From Undaria pinnatifida (lineage: Eukaryota; Sar; Phaeophyceae; Laminariales; Alariaceae): 64,000 nucleotides of DNA. The stretch's first letter is position 1. Every line of letters starts with the position of its first letter. The notes beneath the pieces were generated by a model that made no database searches, had not been told where the DNA came from, and worked only from the letters and a program-made list of their open reading frames with translations. The DNA lies in assembly GCA_012845835.1 (NCBI GenBank), contig JABAKD010000010.1, forward strand, positions 558,001 to 622,000. Reading direction: 5' to 3'. Of this stretch, positions 11,579 to 26,300 are shown piece by piece. Both the position numbers and the translations under genes were made by a program.

Positions 11579-11985
11579 CGCTCTCGTGGAGGGGGTGACA
11601 CTCAACCGAAGGGCCGAATGGTCGCACAAACTATCACAGGCCGGACAACGCACCCACCGCCGATTGAAATTTCAATTTTCCAATTTCCCCCCCAAAAAAT
11701 GAGAAGCGGGGAGTTCCTAGCGTTCTAGGTGGGATGTTTCAGTGTCGGGAAGTGCATTGCCCCACCACATCACTCCACACCCCCGTCGGCCACACCAAGT
11801 TGTATTCTCCCCGGTGGCCCATAATCGTTTTGTACACCGAGGACATCCCTTTCTGGGGTTCTGTGCTAGCCTCCCTGACGGTCCAAGCGTCTCCTTCAGA
11901 GGCACGAAAGTCCGGAGAGGAGAACCATTTCCGATCGTTGTGTCGCATTTTTTTCCATTTTTCTTGTTTTTTTCAGCAGCTCGGG
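11579..11985. promoter_or_regulatory. Probable divergent promoter and 5' UTRs of the Hsp70-like and RING genes
   Basis: Only about 0.4 kb separates the opposing start codons at 11578 (minus) and 11986 (plus). A strong acceptor-like TTTTTTTCAG ends at 11976, ten bases before the plus-strand ATG, which suggests a 5' UTR intron. No TATA box was identified. Shared regulation is an inference from spacing. Confidence 0.5.
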
Positions 11986-12731
11986 ATGGAGCAGCTCCTG
12001 GAAATAGCCGGTCGTGACATGGACGGGCAGTCCTCGGGCGACGCAAGAGTGGTTTTCGGCGACGAGCGAGACATGGAAGAGTTGGAAGAACTCGAAGATG
12101 AAGATGAAGAGGACGAAGAAGTAGATGACGACGAGGACGAGGACGAGGAAGAGGAGGACGAGGACGACGAGGAGGAGGTGGATCGCCCGGTGAAACGGCA
12201 ACGAGGCGGAGCGGACGTTCTCTCCCATCTCCAGCAAAATACGATTATTGCCCCTCTCGGCGGAGGGCTCGTCGGCGGGGCCGGCGGGGTAAGTAGCGGC
12301 AGCGGCGGCCCGGGAGCGAGCGCAGGCGGAAGCCGCCCGGGGAGCACCCTATCAGGGAGCGCTGGAGACAACAGCGACGATAGCGACGAGGAGGACAACG
12401 ACGACGACCAAGAGAAAGAGGTGATCGAGATTCTATCCGACGAAGAGGATGCGCATTCATCAAACTCAATCTCACACGGCCGAACAACTATTAACACGAG
12501 TACGCCCGCGAGAAGGTTCGGGCTTGAAGCACGCCACCGATCTCGAGCCCGATCAACGACAGGGCCGAATTTTGGGGCCCCCTCCCACGAGGGCAACAAC
12601 AGGGCCCGTGTCAGCCATGGCAGCCCCAGGCCAACCTGGAACTGCTTGCGAGATAGCAACGATCTACAGGACGGAGGAAGAGCGAAGCGCGAGCGCCCCC
12701 CCCAAGCGGAATTTGGAGTTGTAGGCGGCCT

Positions 12732-12766
<35 letters not shown>

Positions 12767-13275
12767 TGCATTTGGCGATGGCATGGCCTGATTCCGCTAG
12801 ATCAAGCGGCGGCGGCGGTGGCGGCGGCAGTTTTGTTCCGCCGTGGATGGCTAGAGCATCCTCCCCCCTTGGTCCCTCCTCCGGCCGAGGGGAAGAGGGG
12901 AAGCCCTCGGCGGGGGGTGATAAGATCGGGGCGCAGGAGTCTGCGTGGGCGGGACAGGGGCAGGTCGCGGCGGGGAGAGCGGTAGGGGGGGCGGCGGAAG
13001 TGGAAGCGGAAGCGGAAGGGGTCGCGGCGACTAAAGTATCAGCACCATTGCCTGCTGCTGCTGTGTCTGTGACATCTAACTTGAAAAACGGAAATGCTGT
13101 TGGTGGCAGTGGTGGCGATGGTGGCACTGTGCTGGCGGCTGCTGGTTCGACGGCCGTGACGGAAGTGCCGATTAACTTCGAGTGTGCGATCTGCTTGAGC
13201 CCTGTTGCGGTTGCGGCGCTGTTCGCCTGCGGGCATGGCTCCTGCTGGGAATGCGCCCATGACTGGTGCTCTAGG
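11986..13275 (+). CDS. RING gene exon 1: acidic N-terminus, SIM-like motif, first six RING ligands
   Basis: 430 codons. I chose ATG 11986 because the in-frame ATG at 11734 lies upstream of a strong TTTTTTTCAG acceptor and gives non-descript residues. The exon ends AGG before GTGAGT at 13276. Reading through gives only VSPN and a stop, leaving half a RING. Confidence 0.85.
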
Positions 13276-16200
13276 GTGAGTCCAAACTGAAACGCTACCT
13301 GTATTTAAAAAAGGCACCAGGTACCTGATACGTTTGACATCTACAATACCGGCCTTCTGTTAGGGAACCGAGATATTGGTTTTAGGCTAGGTTTCTTATT
13401 TAGAACTGGTGTGTCCTACACTAACTTCAGTATAACAGCCAAACAAGCTCTTATCTCCTCATTTTATACGCCAACTTTCATGTGGAGCCTTTTCTTGTGA
13501 GAGGGCCGGTAGTGTGTACTTCGTGTTAGACTATTAATAAGGGTGGAATATGTACATGTAAGACATCCTCTGCGGCGTAAGACGTGCATTGTTATCGTTT
13601 GGCGCGGTGTCTACGGGGCAAGTTCGGTCAAGCCCGTGCGTGCCTTAGTCTGCGGTGTCTCTTGGCTGTTGGTGTTGAATGTGGTTTCACGTCTTTGAAA
13701 GCATCAGCATACCTGGCGTGCCTGGTAATTAATACCAGTACTTCAAAAATACTGGACAATACGAGACAAGAGCCCCGACGAGAAAGAGCCTGGCATGTCG
13801 CACTCTCGAACATTTATTTTTGAATCTATGGTCATCTCCGTTTGTTTGCTTCTCTTATTGACGTATTAATATATACTCCGGAGTATATTTTATTTGATCA
13901 ATGCCAAGGTCCGTCGTGTCATCGCCCTTGTCGACATGGCAACTGAACTGCGGTCATCATCACCATCAGGCATATCGGCGTAAGTACAGTAAGCTGTTTT
14001 GCTTATACACCATACCGTGCACTGGTCGTCGGTCGTCTGCTTTTTCATATCAAAGGAGTATCAACTCGGGCCGGATCCATGTTTTCTTTTCTTTTCGTGT
14101 ATACTGTACCCAATAGCCAATGCCTTGTAATGTTGTACCAGGTATCGTGCAAGACAAGGGGTATCATAAAGGCTTAATTATTAGTAGTAGTCTTCAAATT
14201 ACAAGTATAATTTGGTTACATTCGTTGTTGTACTGGTAGTAACTAGGTTGAGCACGTGACGAGGGTCCTCGCTCCGCCCACAACGAAGACACTCGATTTT
14301 CGACTAGAATGAGCAGGGCCTGTGTGTGTTTTACTACTGTCGTTTTACCTGGTATGTATGGTGTTCCGCTGTGTTTCCGTTTACACTGATTGATTGCGCG
14401 TCAGGTTCGTTGGGTGGGTATAGGGTACGAAGATGAATCAGTGTGACGTGTGACTCGTGCCCCACGCCCAACACGACCGACCGTACTCTTATCTACACTA
14501 TACACTCTCCAGCCTACCAGCTTGGACTGCGATCAGTGACAGGTGTATCGTTTGTATCTTATCTCTATTTATCACGGTGATGCTGAACTCTAAAACTCTG
14601 TTGGAGACAGTAGAGTACATTATGTAGCTCTGCAACTCAGTACGACATATGGTATGTACTCTGAAACTCTATTTGTTACAGCAGTAGAGTACATAATGTA
14701 GCTCTGCAACTCAGTACGACGACATATGGTATGTACTCTGAAACCCTATTTGTTGCAGCAGTAGAGTGCATAATGTAGCTCTGCAACTCAGTACGACGAC
14801 ATATGATACGTACTCTTAAAACTCTATTTGTGACAAGAGTACATGATGTAGCTCTGCAACTCAATACGACGACATATGGCACCTGTATGTACCTGGTAAA
14901 GCAGTAGCGATTGAAGATATTATACACGTGGCTCTATTATCGATATCGGCAATTCGTTGTACATGTGTATCTTGTTTCCAGGTTGTTTCCAGCTTCAGTA
15001 CATAAATAACTATATACGAAAAAAGAAGGTACACAACAGCAGTAGTTACTGGATTTGATTAATTACTTACTATTAGTGCCTGATGAATACCAATTCCACC
15101 GAGGCATTTCAGACATCCAGTACCGATACAAGGTACAAGTATACCTCATAGTTAGGGAAGTGTTTCATACAGCAGTATGATACACCCCAGGGGTTCGATA
15201 TCGAGGTCGATATCGATATCGATGTCGATGTCGATGTTTCCGAGGATCTTTCATACCTGGTATTTTGATAAGATACGACGCCAGTATCGCTTGCGCCGCT
15301 TGCGCCGCTGATGCACTGATGCATATGATAGCTTTCGTACGTACGATTACGAGTAGTCGTACCGTCGTGTCCGACCCTTTCTTTGCTTACCCTTTGAGCT
15401 GAGACTTTAATAACAGTTACACTACAGCACGTCCTTACACTACGTACTGACTCCTCCTGTAGTCTACCTGGTACCGGGTATAAAGTTGCTGCTACATCAA
15501 TGTCATGATATATGGTGTGTTAACATGTATCGTAGTACAAACTAGACTAAATTATTTATTTATTTATATGTTTATTTGTTCATTCATTTATTTTAAAACT
15601 AATTTTCAAGGACGTCAGCCGTGAGTTCGACGAATTTCAGGTCAATACTCATCTTTGCAAGCTGCGTTGTTGGTACTCGTAATATACTATCGTAAGGGTG
15701 AGTTTTCATTGGGAGGTGTCCTATTTTTTGTGCACTATAAAGGTAAGTGTTGGTATTTATACTTTAGGTGGGCAATTTTGAGCTAGGTAAAACATCACAT
15801 CTATTTTATATATTTATTTCTGTAGTTTCCACCATACTGCTCTATCATATGTATGGTAGGCGGTTTATTTTGCCTTTTCTTCCCCCGGCTTCATTATCGG
15901 GAAGAGTACGAATACAGAATATTATTAGTTATCTATATGTTTATTTTTGTCTTTTTGTATTTTTTTTGTTTATTTGTTTATTTTTTTATTTTTTTATTTG
16001 CCTCTTTATTTATTTATTTATTTATTTGTTTGCGTCCCATTTATTATCCTCGCACTACTCTCGTGCTCCCTCCCAGTAGTACGTAGCTCAGATCCGGGGT
16101 CACATAGCGGGCCCTCCTCCCCCCTCCCCACTACGGTACGTACCTTCGTTTTTATGGCGAGAAGAATCCAACTTTTTTCTTCCCTCGTCGACACGCGTCG

Positions 16201-19200
16201 AATGTGCCTACCCACGCTGCTAGGCGCTCTCAGCAGTTGTTATATTTTTTGTCCCATTTCTGCAAATATGTCGAGCCTCTCCACGGTGGGGATCGAACTC
16301 AAGCACCAACGCTAGTAGTAATCGAGGGTGACCACTAGACCACCGGGGCGACCAGCACCTAATATTATATCTTATTGAATGTCACGCTTGTGTCGTATGG
16401 TTATCTTGTTGGTGTTACGCTTCGGATAAATAGCAATTACGCGAAAGAGACGGGGGAAATGTGATCGTTTTCGTATTGTTTACCTGGCTCGTATTCACTA
16501 ATAATATGTAGCAGGTTACTGGAGGCGGTCGCCCCACCCGGTGGTCTAGTGGTTACCCTCGAATACTACAAGCGTTGGTCCTCGAGTTTGATTCTCTCCC
16601 ACCGTGGTGAGATTCGCGTTATTTGCAAAAATGCAAGAAAATAATCAACTGCTGAGAACGCGGGTACGCGCAATTCGACGCGAGTTGACGAGGGAAGAAA
16701 ATGCTGAGTTCTTCTCGCGATAAAATATGAAGGCACGTGCCGTGGTTGGGACGGAGGAGGAGGGCCCGCTATGCGACCCCGGATCTGAGCTACTACTGGG
16801 AGGGAGGGCGAGAGTAGTGCGAGGATAATGAATGGGATGAAGAGAAGAGAAGAAAAAAAAATGAACAGCAGTTTTAATGTTAGACTCGTATTGCAGCGTT
16901 AATCTGGGCGATGTTTGGTGGCTGGTGGCGCGTCTAAAACCGAGAACGTCGAGGCCATGCTCCAGCAGTTCATGGACAACTTTGCCGATCGGCAGCCGGC
17001 CTCGCGGGACGTGGCACTCCCTCGCGTCCCCACTGTCCCGCGGGACCGGCTGCCGATCGACAAAGTTGTCCATGAACTGCTGGAGCATGGCCTCGACGTT
17101 CTCGATTTTAGACGCGCCACCAGCCACCGCATCCTGCAGGGTTTCAAAGGAGGCGAGCAGTTGATCCATCGTCGACTTAAGGCGGAACACGTCTCCGTCT
17201 ATCCGAGCAAACTCGCCAGACACCTGCCCTTGCCAGTGCAGCATTTCAGCCGATGTTACCCCCGCAGCCTCGGACGCAGCGGGACTGGGGCTGAGCAAAA
17301 ATGGTGCCGCGGTGGCAGACGCAGCAGTAGCAGCAGCCGAAGCGGCTGCGGCACGGCGACCTTCGGACTCGGCTTGCACAGCAGTCAGAGCTTTGGCACG
17401 GCGAGCGTCGACCCCAGCTTGCACAGCAGCGACAGCAACGTAAGCCTCTGCCTCGACTCGCGCAGCAGCCGAGGCGGCCTGATTAGGACCGCGTACAGCA
17501 GCAGCCACGAGAGCTTCGCCTCCGGTGACTTGCACTCCTCCATCGTCAGGGAGTGCACAACCTTAAAACTAGTCTGTATCACACCTTGGACCTGTAGCTC
17601 TGACTCTGCTCCCCTACGCGCTCCGCGTGCAGGTCGTCGCCTACACAGCTGGGCCAGGTGTACCGAATTCTATCGCTCATACGACTATGAACTACCGCAT
17701 CGATCTGATTGGTGAAACTTCTTACGTACGTACAAAACCCATATTTTCTCATACTCCGATAATATTCTGCATTGCAGCGTTAATCTGGGCTATGTTTTGC
17801 ATCATATCATACATACATACACACATAGATATAATTACATTTGTCCTCGAAATTTTTTGAAACCTTATTCACTTGGTTAATGGGACCTGCTCCGCTCTCA
17901 GCGCTCCCACTTGGAACACGCCTGCCTAAACCCCCCTCTCGGAGAACCTTCCCGGCATTCTTCGCGTTCCTTACTTTCTTCGCTTTCTTGGTTTCCTTTT
18001 TTCCCGTTTCTCTCTTTATTTTCTTCATTCCGTAACTTTATCCAACGTATGATCTACAACTTTAGGGTGTTTATTTTCGTTTTTACCAACGCATGATCTA
18101 CGACTCTACGACGCATCTACGGCGCAAAGTCGTGAGATGTTGAAGTTGACTGCCGGCTTTTTAGTGTTCTACAAGTAGGCACCTACTTTCAGCTCCCTAC
18201 GCTGGCCACCTGTCGCCGTGGCGCTTCCCCACCACTGTACAACTCGGAGAGCGAGAAGCATGTCGTCTTCAAGCATCTATCGTAGCTCTCCTGCTGAAAA
18301 GCCGAAGCCCACCAACCAAAGCCAAGGAGAGGGAGGTGGTGGAGGCTCTGCCGGTTGCGGTGGTACTGCTGCACTGCTGTTCTCCTGTATGTAGTAAAAG
18401 TTTGGTCGGTGGGTGGGTGGAGGGTGCACTGCGTCGTCCGTGGTGGGTGGGTGGGCCGTTCTGTACGTGGGAAAGCCGAAGCCCACCAACCAAAGCCAAG
18501 GAGGGGGAGGTGGTGGAGGCTCTGCCGGTGGCGGTGGTACTGCTGCACTGCTATTCTCCTGTATGTAGTAAAAGTTTGGTCGGTGGGTGGGTGGAGGGTG
18601 CACTGCGTCGTCCGTGGTGGGTGGGTGGGCCGTTCTGTACGTGGGAGTCTTTTTTTCTGTTTCCTGTTTCATAAGAACCAACCAACTAACTGCGCCCCGC
18701 GTACCAGGTATATATTTTGTTCGACGAATTCTATTTATACGTCCCACGCCCATAAATAAACGCCAGTAAGCTACCAGCTGGTTATTTTTAGGCGCCCCAA
18801 GTACAATCTTCATGGCAAGTTGTAGAGTCACGTGCTTGTCCAATGTACACTGGGTAGTCGGGTTCGTTTTCCATATACTGCAAGTAGTGGTGTACAACCA
18901 CAATGCCATCTTGCGTTCGTATTTGGTGCTCTACCACAAGCAGCTGGTGGTGATGATGCGCTATCATACACCCGTTCTGAATAATAAATGTCTTTTTTTG
19001 TTGTATTCGCCCGCACTGCCAATCTGAACGTGACATCGCCAGCAAGCTCGCAACACAGCACAGAGTAAACAGCTCTGCCCATAGAGCTCTTGGCATTATC
19101 AAGTCGCGGGCTTCATGAAACCATGCACCTTCTATTCGTGTCTCTTTCACATTTGTTGTGTTGTATTCCTGGCGCGAGCGTAGCGGGCGGCGTCTGCCGC

Positions 19201-20158
19201 CCGCGGAGCAGAGCCCTTGTACATACATACATAGACTTACTTAATTTTGTCTTTCTCAGGGATTGCCCATCCCTGGCCTCTCAGAGCTCCAACTTCCATA
19301 TTACTTGCGGAACCTTTCCAGCTTTTCTTTGCTTTCCAGCTTCGTTCGAAATACGAAACGCCATTATTAGTACATACCGATACTACTACACCAGGTTTGT
19401 ACATACCATCAGATACTATACGCTGTTGGATCACATGCACGCCCAGCTCAGATCAGTCCGGCTATATATAGCCCAGCAGCGCAGCGTAGCGCCGTGCGGA
19501 GACGTGCGGTGCGGTGCCGTGCCCTTCGCTGCGGTGCTGTGTCGCTGCGCTGTGTGCTTTCTTTCGAAAATGGAGCAGTACCGGGTATAATGCGTGTTGT
19601 GTACGGAGTACAATTTTCCTCTTTTTTCTTTTTCCACATGTATTTGATCTTTCACGGCCCCCTGTTTTTTCCCCCACGCAAATTACCCCCATACTGCCGA
19701 TCAGACACCGGTAATAAAAGCACAAAGCACAGCTGAGCACAACAGGGCAATTTGCTCTGCACGAGCAGCTCTTGGCATTATCAAATCGCTGTTCGCACCA
19801 AATCATGGGTCTCTTCTTTCTGCCCCCTTTACTACATATGTTTTTAGTTGCATTCTTCCTTGCCTTGCGCGAGCGTAGCGGGCGGCGTCAGCCGCCCGCG
19901 GAGCGGAGCCCTTGTACATACATACATACATACATACATACATACATACATACATACATACATACATACATACATACATACATACATACATACATACATA
20001 CATACATACATACATACATACATACATACATACATACATACAATTGTACAAGGTTCCCCTTCGGGATTTGGGTAACTAACGTGAAATCCTGGGGGGCGTC
20101 GCGAGGCGAAAAGGGAGACACCGGTAACACACGTACGCATAAATTATGTATAGTAGTA

Positions 20159-20212
<54 letters not shown>

Positions 20213-20250
20213 TGGTAGTAGTAGTGGTAGTAGTAGTGGTAGTGGTAGTG

Positions 20251-20335
<85 letters not shown>

Positions 20336-23300
20336 CAGTAGTGGCAGTAGTGGCAGTAGTGGCAGTAGCATCAGCAGTAGCAGTAGCATCAGCAGTAGCA
20401 GTAGCGTGATGGAGGTGGGTGCACGTGGTACTGATGATGTACGCGCACACGAATTATTAGTGGTCAGTGGATGCTGTGTATACCGTACGTAGAATAGTGC
20501 TCTTTTCTATATACAAGTACGTCACATGTGTTTGCACTTGGTGGCAATGGATAGGGTTGATCAGCCAATATATGTCAGTCGCTCTTGGATGTTGTACAAT
20601 AATTAATTGGTTGGCGGCAACCATTAAATTCGATATGAGTGGCGTACGTTGTAGGATTTTCCATGAGTTTGAGGTAGTGTTCAACGCTTTAGTACTATGT
20701 TTGAGGGGAACCGAAACCTTGATGTATGTAGTCATATCGTTTATCCCCGTAGAAAGTAGAGCTAGATCGATGGTGTCCCGCCTGAACCCGCCACTACTTG
20801 ATGCATGCGGTCAGAAATGTGTGTATGATATGTGTGTACGATAATAGCAACAGACCTAGAACCGATCCACCCAGCCAATCAAAGGGCGTCCTGGGCGCGT
20901 GGCGAACGCTGAAATAGAATTGTACCCGGTTTTGGCCACAGCAGCACCGTGTATATACCTGAGTTTGGCTATCGCTAATAAGGAGTTTTATATCCTTGAA
21001 CTCTAGCCATGGTTCCACTCTGCCCAAAAAAGAATATTTGGCCTGGTCGAGACTCGCGTGCATGGTGCGCTCGCAATGCCTGCTACCCTCGCCGCGCTCG
21101 GCGCCATCTTCCAAGCTTTACCCGCTCTATGTCCATGTGAGCCCCATCTCCCGCGCGGAGAGATGCAAGCTGTGCCCTGTGGCGCTCGTTCCAACACTCG
21201 GCTGCTCCCGGCCTCTACCTCCCAGCCTCCTGCTGGCATCCGCTCTGTCCGGAAATACAATACCGGGCTATGTCTTTTTGTTCAAGTAAAAACGATCCTT
21301 ACATTCGGACACGTCTAGTTACCTCGCAAGAGAAAAATAAACACCCCGGGTCATCCACGCCCACAGACGCTTTCGCTCCTGCCTCGACGAGCGGCCGCCC
21401 GCGCGGCGGGAGAGCGCAGGCCGGTGTACCTCTATCTGCACCCATGCCCACGCACTCACGTCGAGATCCGGGGCCGAAACGGCCCAGGGCGGTGCGCCCC
21501 CGAACCCCACACTAATCCGATCCACATGTGTGCTGTTGCTTCTACTGCTGTATGTTGCTGCTACTGCTGGTGCTGTTGTGCTGCTGCTGAGATGAAATTA
21601 GTCAGGGCGGCTGCTGCTACTGCTGCTGTGCTGCTGCTGAGACTAGTTGAGGAGCGTGCCATTTTTTTCGAACAAAACAGCGAAGATGAAAAAAATGTAA
21701 AAGTTTATCAAAATATCAAAATTCGAAAAGTAATTTGGGGTGTTCCAGGTGACCTGCTCGTCTCAGGGAAGCGGAACGCAATCCCTTGCCAAATAGATCC
21801 AGCTAAGCGACGTTGAATCCGCCGAGGGCCGCCACGAAGGTCGGGCGAGATTCAGACATGCTTCATAATGTACCCATGGCAGGCTAGCTTGCCCCGCGGC
21901 CGAAAGTGCGAGAAGAAACACTCGGCCGCCGGAGAGCAGCGAGCCGAAAAAAACGATAATATTTTACATACCTGGTATACATATGATCGCAGGTTTAATG
22001 GGTTCGCTATCAATATGAACAGGAATTAATATGGTCCAGTTTGAGAAGGGGCACTCGTCGCCAAAGCGCTTATCATTTCTAACTGAGTTTGGCTATCTGA
22101 TGGTCGTGTTATACCATATGATGAGGTATGGATGGTACTCTGTACTATTAATTACATCAGGACTAGCATTGCATTACATGTTCCGAGACGCAACAGTAGG
22201 AGCATTGGTTCGAAATGTGAATGTGTTGACCAGCCGCTGTCAGCAATCAACAGTACCAGTACCCTGTGTTACAGTTTATGGGCAGTAGTACTTGTACAGT
22301 TGATGCGAAGAACACACAGCAGTACCCTGTTGTACTTGCACTATAGCATGGCTGTAGTAGACTACAACCAGTAATAATGATGAATTTTTGCGTACGTACG
22401 GCGTACCTATGGTGCCCTGACGCTGGTGCTGCTGCTGCTGCTGCTGCTGTGTAACTTCTGCCTTCTTCCTGGGGTACCGGGTACCGGGAACCGAGTTATG
22501 TGAGTTTCACTTGGAGAAGCCAGTAGCAGCCGGCCCCTCACCCGAAGTGCCATAACTAATACTAATACTAATACCAGCAATGCTAGTAAAATACTAAAAT
22601 ACAAGTATTGATACTAGATGGCAACATGAGAACACCAAAACTATTTTGTAGTCGCACCCTTGACAACTTCTATTTTTTTTTTTTTTTTTTTTCATTCTCC
22701 GGCGGATGGGGAAAAATAAAGCTTTAGCTCACCACACTTCCACGTATTTTCATACGCGTCGTGTGTCGATTTAACTCAGCTGCTTTCGCAGCCCAACGCT
22801 AGCTGGCGCACCCTTCGGGTCCCAAACTTCTAATCTATTTTTTTCGTGGTTCAGTTCCAAGTTCGAGTGTTTTGTCCTTGTAACTGTAACGGGATGCTAC
22901 TATTAATATTAATAATACTTGGTACAAGAGTTAACTTGTGAACTTTGAGGACTTGAGAGGAGGGAAAATTGGTCGACCAGTGACGTACGTGTCCTACAGC
23001 TTCGGCCATTCGCTGTAAAGAAAAGCATCACGGGCTGCTTGTGTTTATGGTGATCGAGCTCTCTACTCTTTGATAATGGTGATGCGGTGTCTTATAAACA
23101 CCGTTTCTGGTTTGTGGTGAGCTATCAAGCAGTGGTGAGGCCATCTCTTACAAGCACCGTTTCTGGATCCGAAAATGAACGCTTTCGGGTTGCAAATTCG
23201 CTTTGCAAATGTCATGGACCCGAAACTGGTGATTTTTCAGGCTTCCATGTTCGGATATTGTTTTGGGATACCAGGTATTGTTGTTGTTTTGGGGTCGGCC

Positions 23301-26300
23301 CCCACCGAACATGGGCCAGTTTCGGATAATATCGTATCCGAAAATGGCATCCGGATTTGGTTTTCCATACGGTATGAGAGGCAACAAGGTGGTAACAATC
23401 CGAAAACAGCAACAGTATTTATAGTACGAGACGCAAGGCACGCATCAGACACACAGCAGTATCTATGTGCTATTAAAAGGCAAGCAACACGTACCATTGG
23501 CGTACTTGTGCTGCTGCTGCTGCTGTGTCCCGCTACCCGCTGGCAGACACCTCGGACCTCACCTCGAGCCGATGGGATCGGATAGTGATGGTGACCACTA
23601 CGAGAGCTTGCCACGCTCCTCTCAGTCGCGATTGCAGCAATTCGCCAAACAAACACGAATCACACATTACTCGTCGACGGCGAGGACAGCCACCGTCTGC
23701 GACAGTCGTGGGTGATGGACAAGATGGACGGGAGCGAGGGGGAAGACAACCTCCTCGCGTGAAGCGCACACGGCGTGTTTCCCTCACCCCACCTACAGCA
23801 AAGCTTCGTCTGCGTGCGCTAAGATGCTCTGGTTCGGCAAACTACAGTACGAGTACGTAGTCGAGCGATCGGCGTTGTTGATGATTCCGCCAGAACTTGT
23901 GTCCAAAACACAATCTGGAAATTCGGGAAGGGTTGTGGACCCGATTCTGCCCGTCTGGTTCTGCGATCCGAAAATCCCATCTCATTTTCGTATTCGAATA
24001 CGCTACTAAAAGAGCTGGCCTGAGATCGTGTTTTTGGTGTCAGCACTAGCCAGCACTATCAAGCACCACACGATTTTTATTAGTACTGGCTTTATTGTAA
24101 AATGTTGCAACACGTTGCGCGGCATTGTGCCACTGCGCGATTCGGGACACGGTGGATAATCTTCTCCCTATAGCATCAAAATGCAATATCATATCTTCAA
24201 ATACTGCTGTAATAATATTATTACTGCTGTTGCAGTATGTGTGAATTCCCTCAATTCCACGGCCCCCCTGTACCTATCGTCTCCGTTGAACAGAAGAAAA
24301 AAATAATAATAGTTAGGCTATGCGAGCGAAGCCCTTTGTGCCTTTAGAGACTTATCGTCTCCGTTGAACATGGCAAATACTTGCGCTATACGAGCGAAGC
24401 CCTTTGTGCCTTCAGAGACCTATCGTCTCCGTTGAACACGGAAAATAATTACGCTATCGTACGAGCGAAGCCCTTTGTGCCTTCAGAGACTTCAGAGGGA
24501 CACATTGCTAAGATAATGACCATCTAACGATTACGGCAATTTGGCCATATAATACCAGTATAGCAGTAAAAACAACCCGCTCTGCCGGGGTAGGAGTCAT
24601 ATTATACTTAGTCTAGTATAATACCATATCATATCATATTAGACCATACCATATTATTATATACATGAGGTATGGAACATGGAGTATCGGAGCAGCAACG
24701 CAAGGGATTTGCACGACACGCGCCCTGCGTGGTTGTATTAATACATTAATACCTGTACGGCATGTTCACACCATAACAGACGGCTGTTTTTTTAGGTTCG
24801 ATACCAAGGTAGAACGGTACAGGACACGTCATGAGAAAAAGAAAACTGATCCAGCCTGGCTTTTTTTATTGTGGGAGAGGTTGCGTTCTACACTTTTAAT
24901 ACACTACCTTTAGCATAACGACTCCCGAATTTCTTGTCCCCCCCAAAAAATATCAGCCCGCCTCTCTTTATCACCCTGTTTCTTACTACTGCAGAACTGA
25001 CTAGAGTTGTAGGTGCCCTGTATTGCTGTGTGATATGTGGGGGCCGCAAAAGGGCTAACACGATACTATTTTCTATACCGTATCGGGCATAATGTATTGG
25101 GCATTATGTGCAGGATGATATGTTACCGCGGAAAGAACGTTGATACTTCAATTACTTGAAATTACAGGGCAAGTTGTGAGTTACCCTTCACGATAAAGAT
25201 AAACATGAAGATAAAGGGGGGGGAAATACCCTCCCGTATCATAACAAAATTGCCCACCCTATTAATACCTAGTTATTGCGCTACTATTTGATACCAGGTA
25301 CCTGGTAGGAAATGGTCTAATGTGTATGCTACAGTCGTGATCCATCATTAGTGTGGTGCCTTATTAAATGCCTGTTAAATGACGATATATGCACTAAAGT
25401 GGGACCTCGCACTATTCTACCCCAGCATGGTGCCGTACACTATTAACAGTAGTAGTCTCTGTAACGAGCAACATCCTTGCAAGCCATTATCATCGCACTA
25501 ACGAGGGGCGACGACTTTCGTCGTGTGTATGGCAGGAGTAGAGCTGGCCGAGAGCAAGAGACCTGCCATGACCAAACGAATCGTTGCATGTATATTACCA
25601 TCCGATTTTTTTGTACAAGCACCACTGCTGCCTGACTACGAATAGCGAATAGTTGCCAGCATGTCGTGTCCAGTCTTATTGATAGGTATCATACCTGTTG
25701 TCAAGTACGTAGCGTCATTACTATTTAATAATATTAATAGTCGTTACCGTTAGGATATACCAGTACCGGGTACCAGGTTAGCGGCGTAGTTTTGATGATA
25801 GAAAAAAGGGTACTATACAAAGGGCGAGTACAAGTAGCAAGTAGTGTTGTGCAGAGCTAACTACCCACAGGATTGAAAGTTTGTTTGGATGCCTGCCGCC
25901 GGGAAGTCCTAAAACTTCATGTAGCCGGAAAACTCCGAACGCTTCCTTGCATCACGGCCATCACGCCGTTACGGGCTATTTTTCCCGCTCCATGTCTGAG
26001 CTGGCAACTCTTCATAATCTCGTAATTTAATAACGTCATTATGCAACAGGACACGCGCCATCCACTGCCTCCGTCGTGTCACCCCGTGTTCCCCTCGGTC
26101 GTATCATATGGTATGCTTCGTATATCAACAGTAACTAGGTACAAAAGACTGCTGTCTAAAATGCTCTTAAACTCGGTTCGTAGGCAGTTACTATTTTTGC
26201 TGTTTGTACTCTGTAGAGTAGACTGGGCGTGGCAGGACTGCTCGAACCGGTGGGACCATCGGGCAAGTAGCGATTAGCGATCGAATTCGTCAGGTTCTCG

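Noticed and set aside
11734-11985. In-frame N-terminal extension of the RING gene from ATG 11734
   Set aside because: A strong acceptor (TTTTTTTCAG) sits just before ATG 11986 and the extension has no protein-like character.
13276-13290. RING gene ending at VSPN
   Set aside because: It would stop after six of eight zinc ligands right at a GTGAGT donor; the missing ligands are in the exon at 27008.
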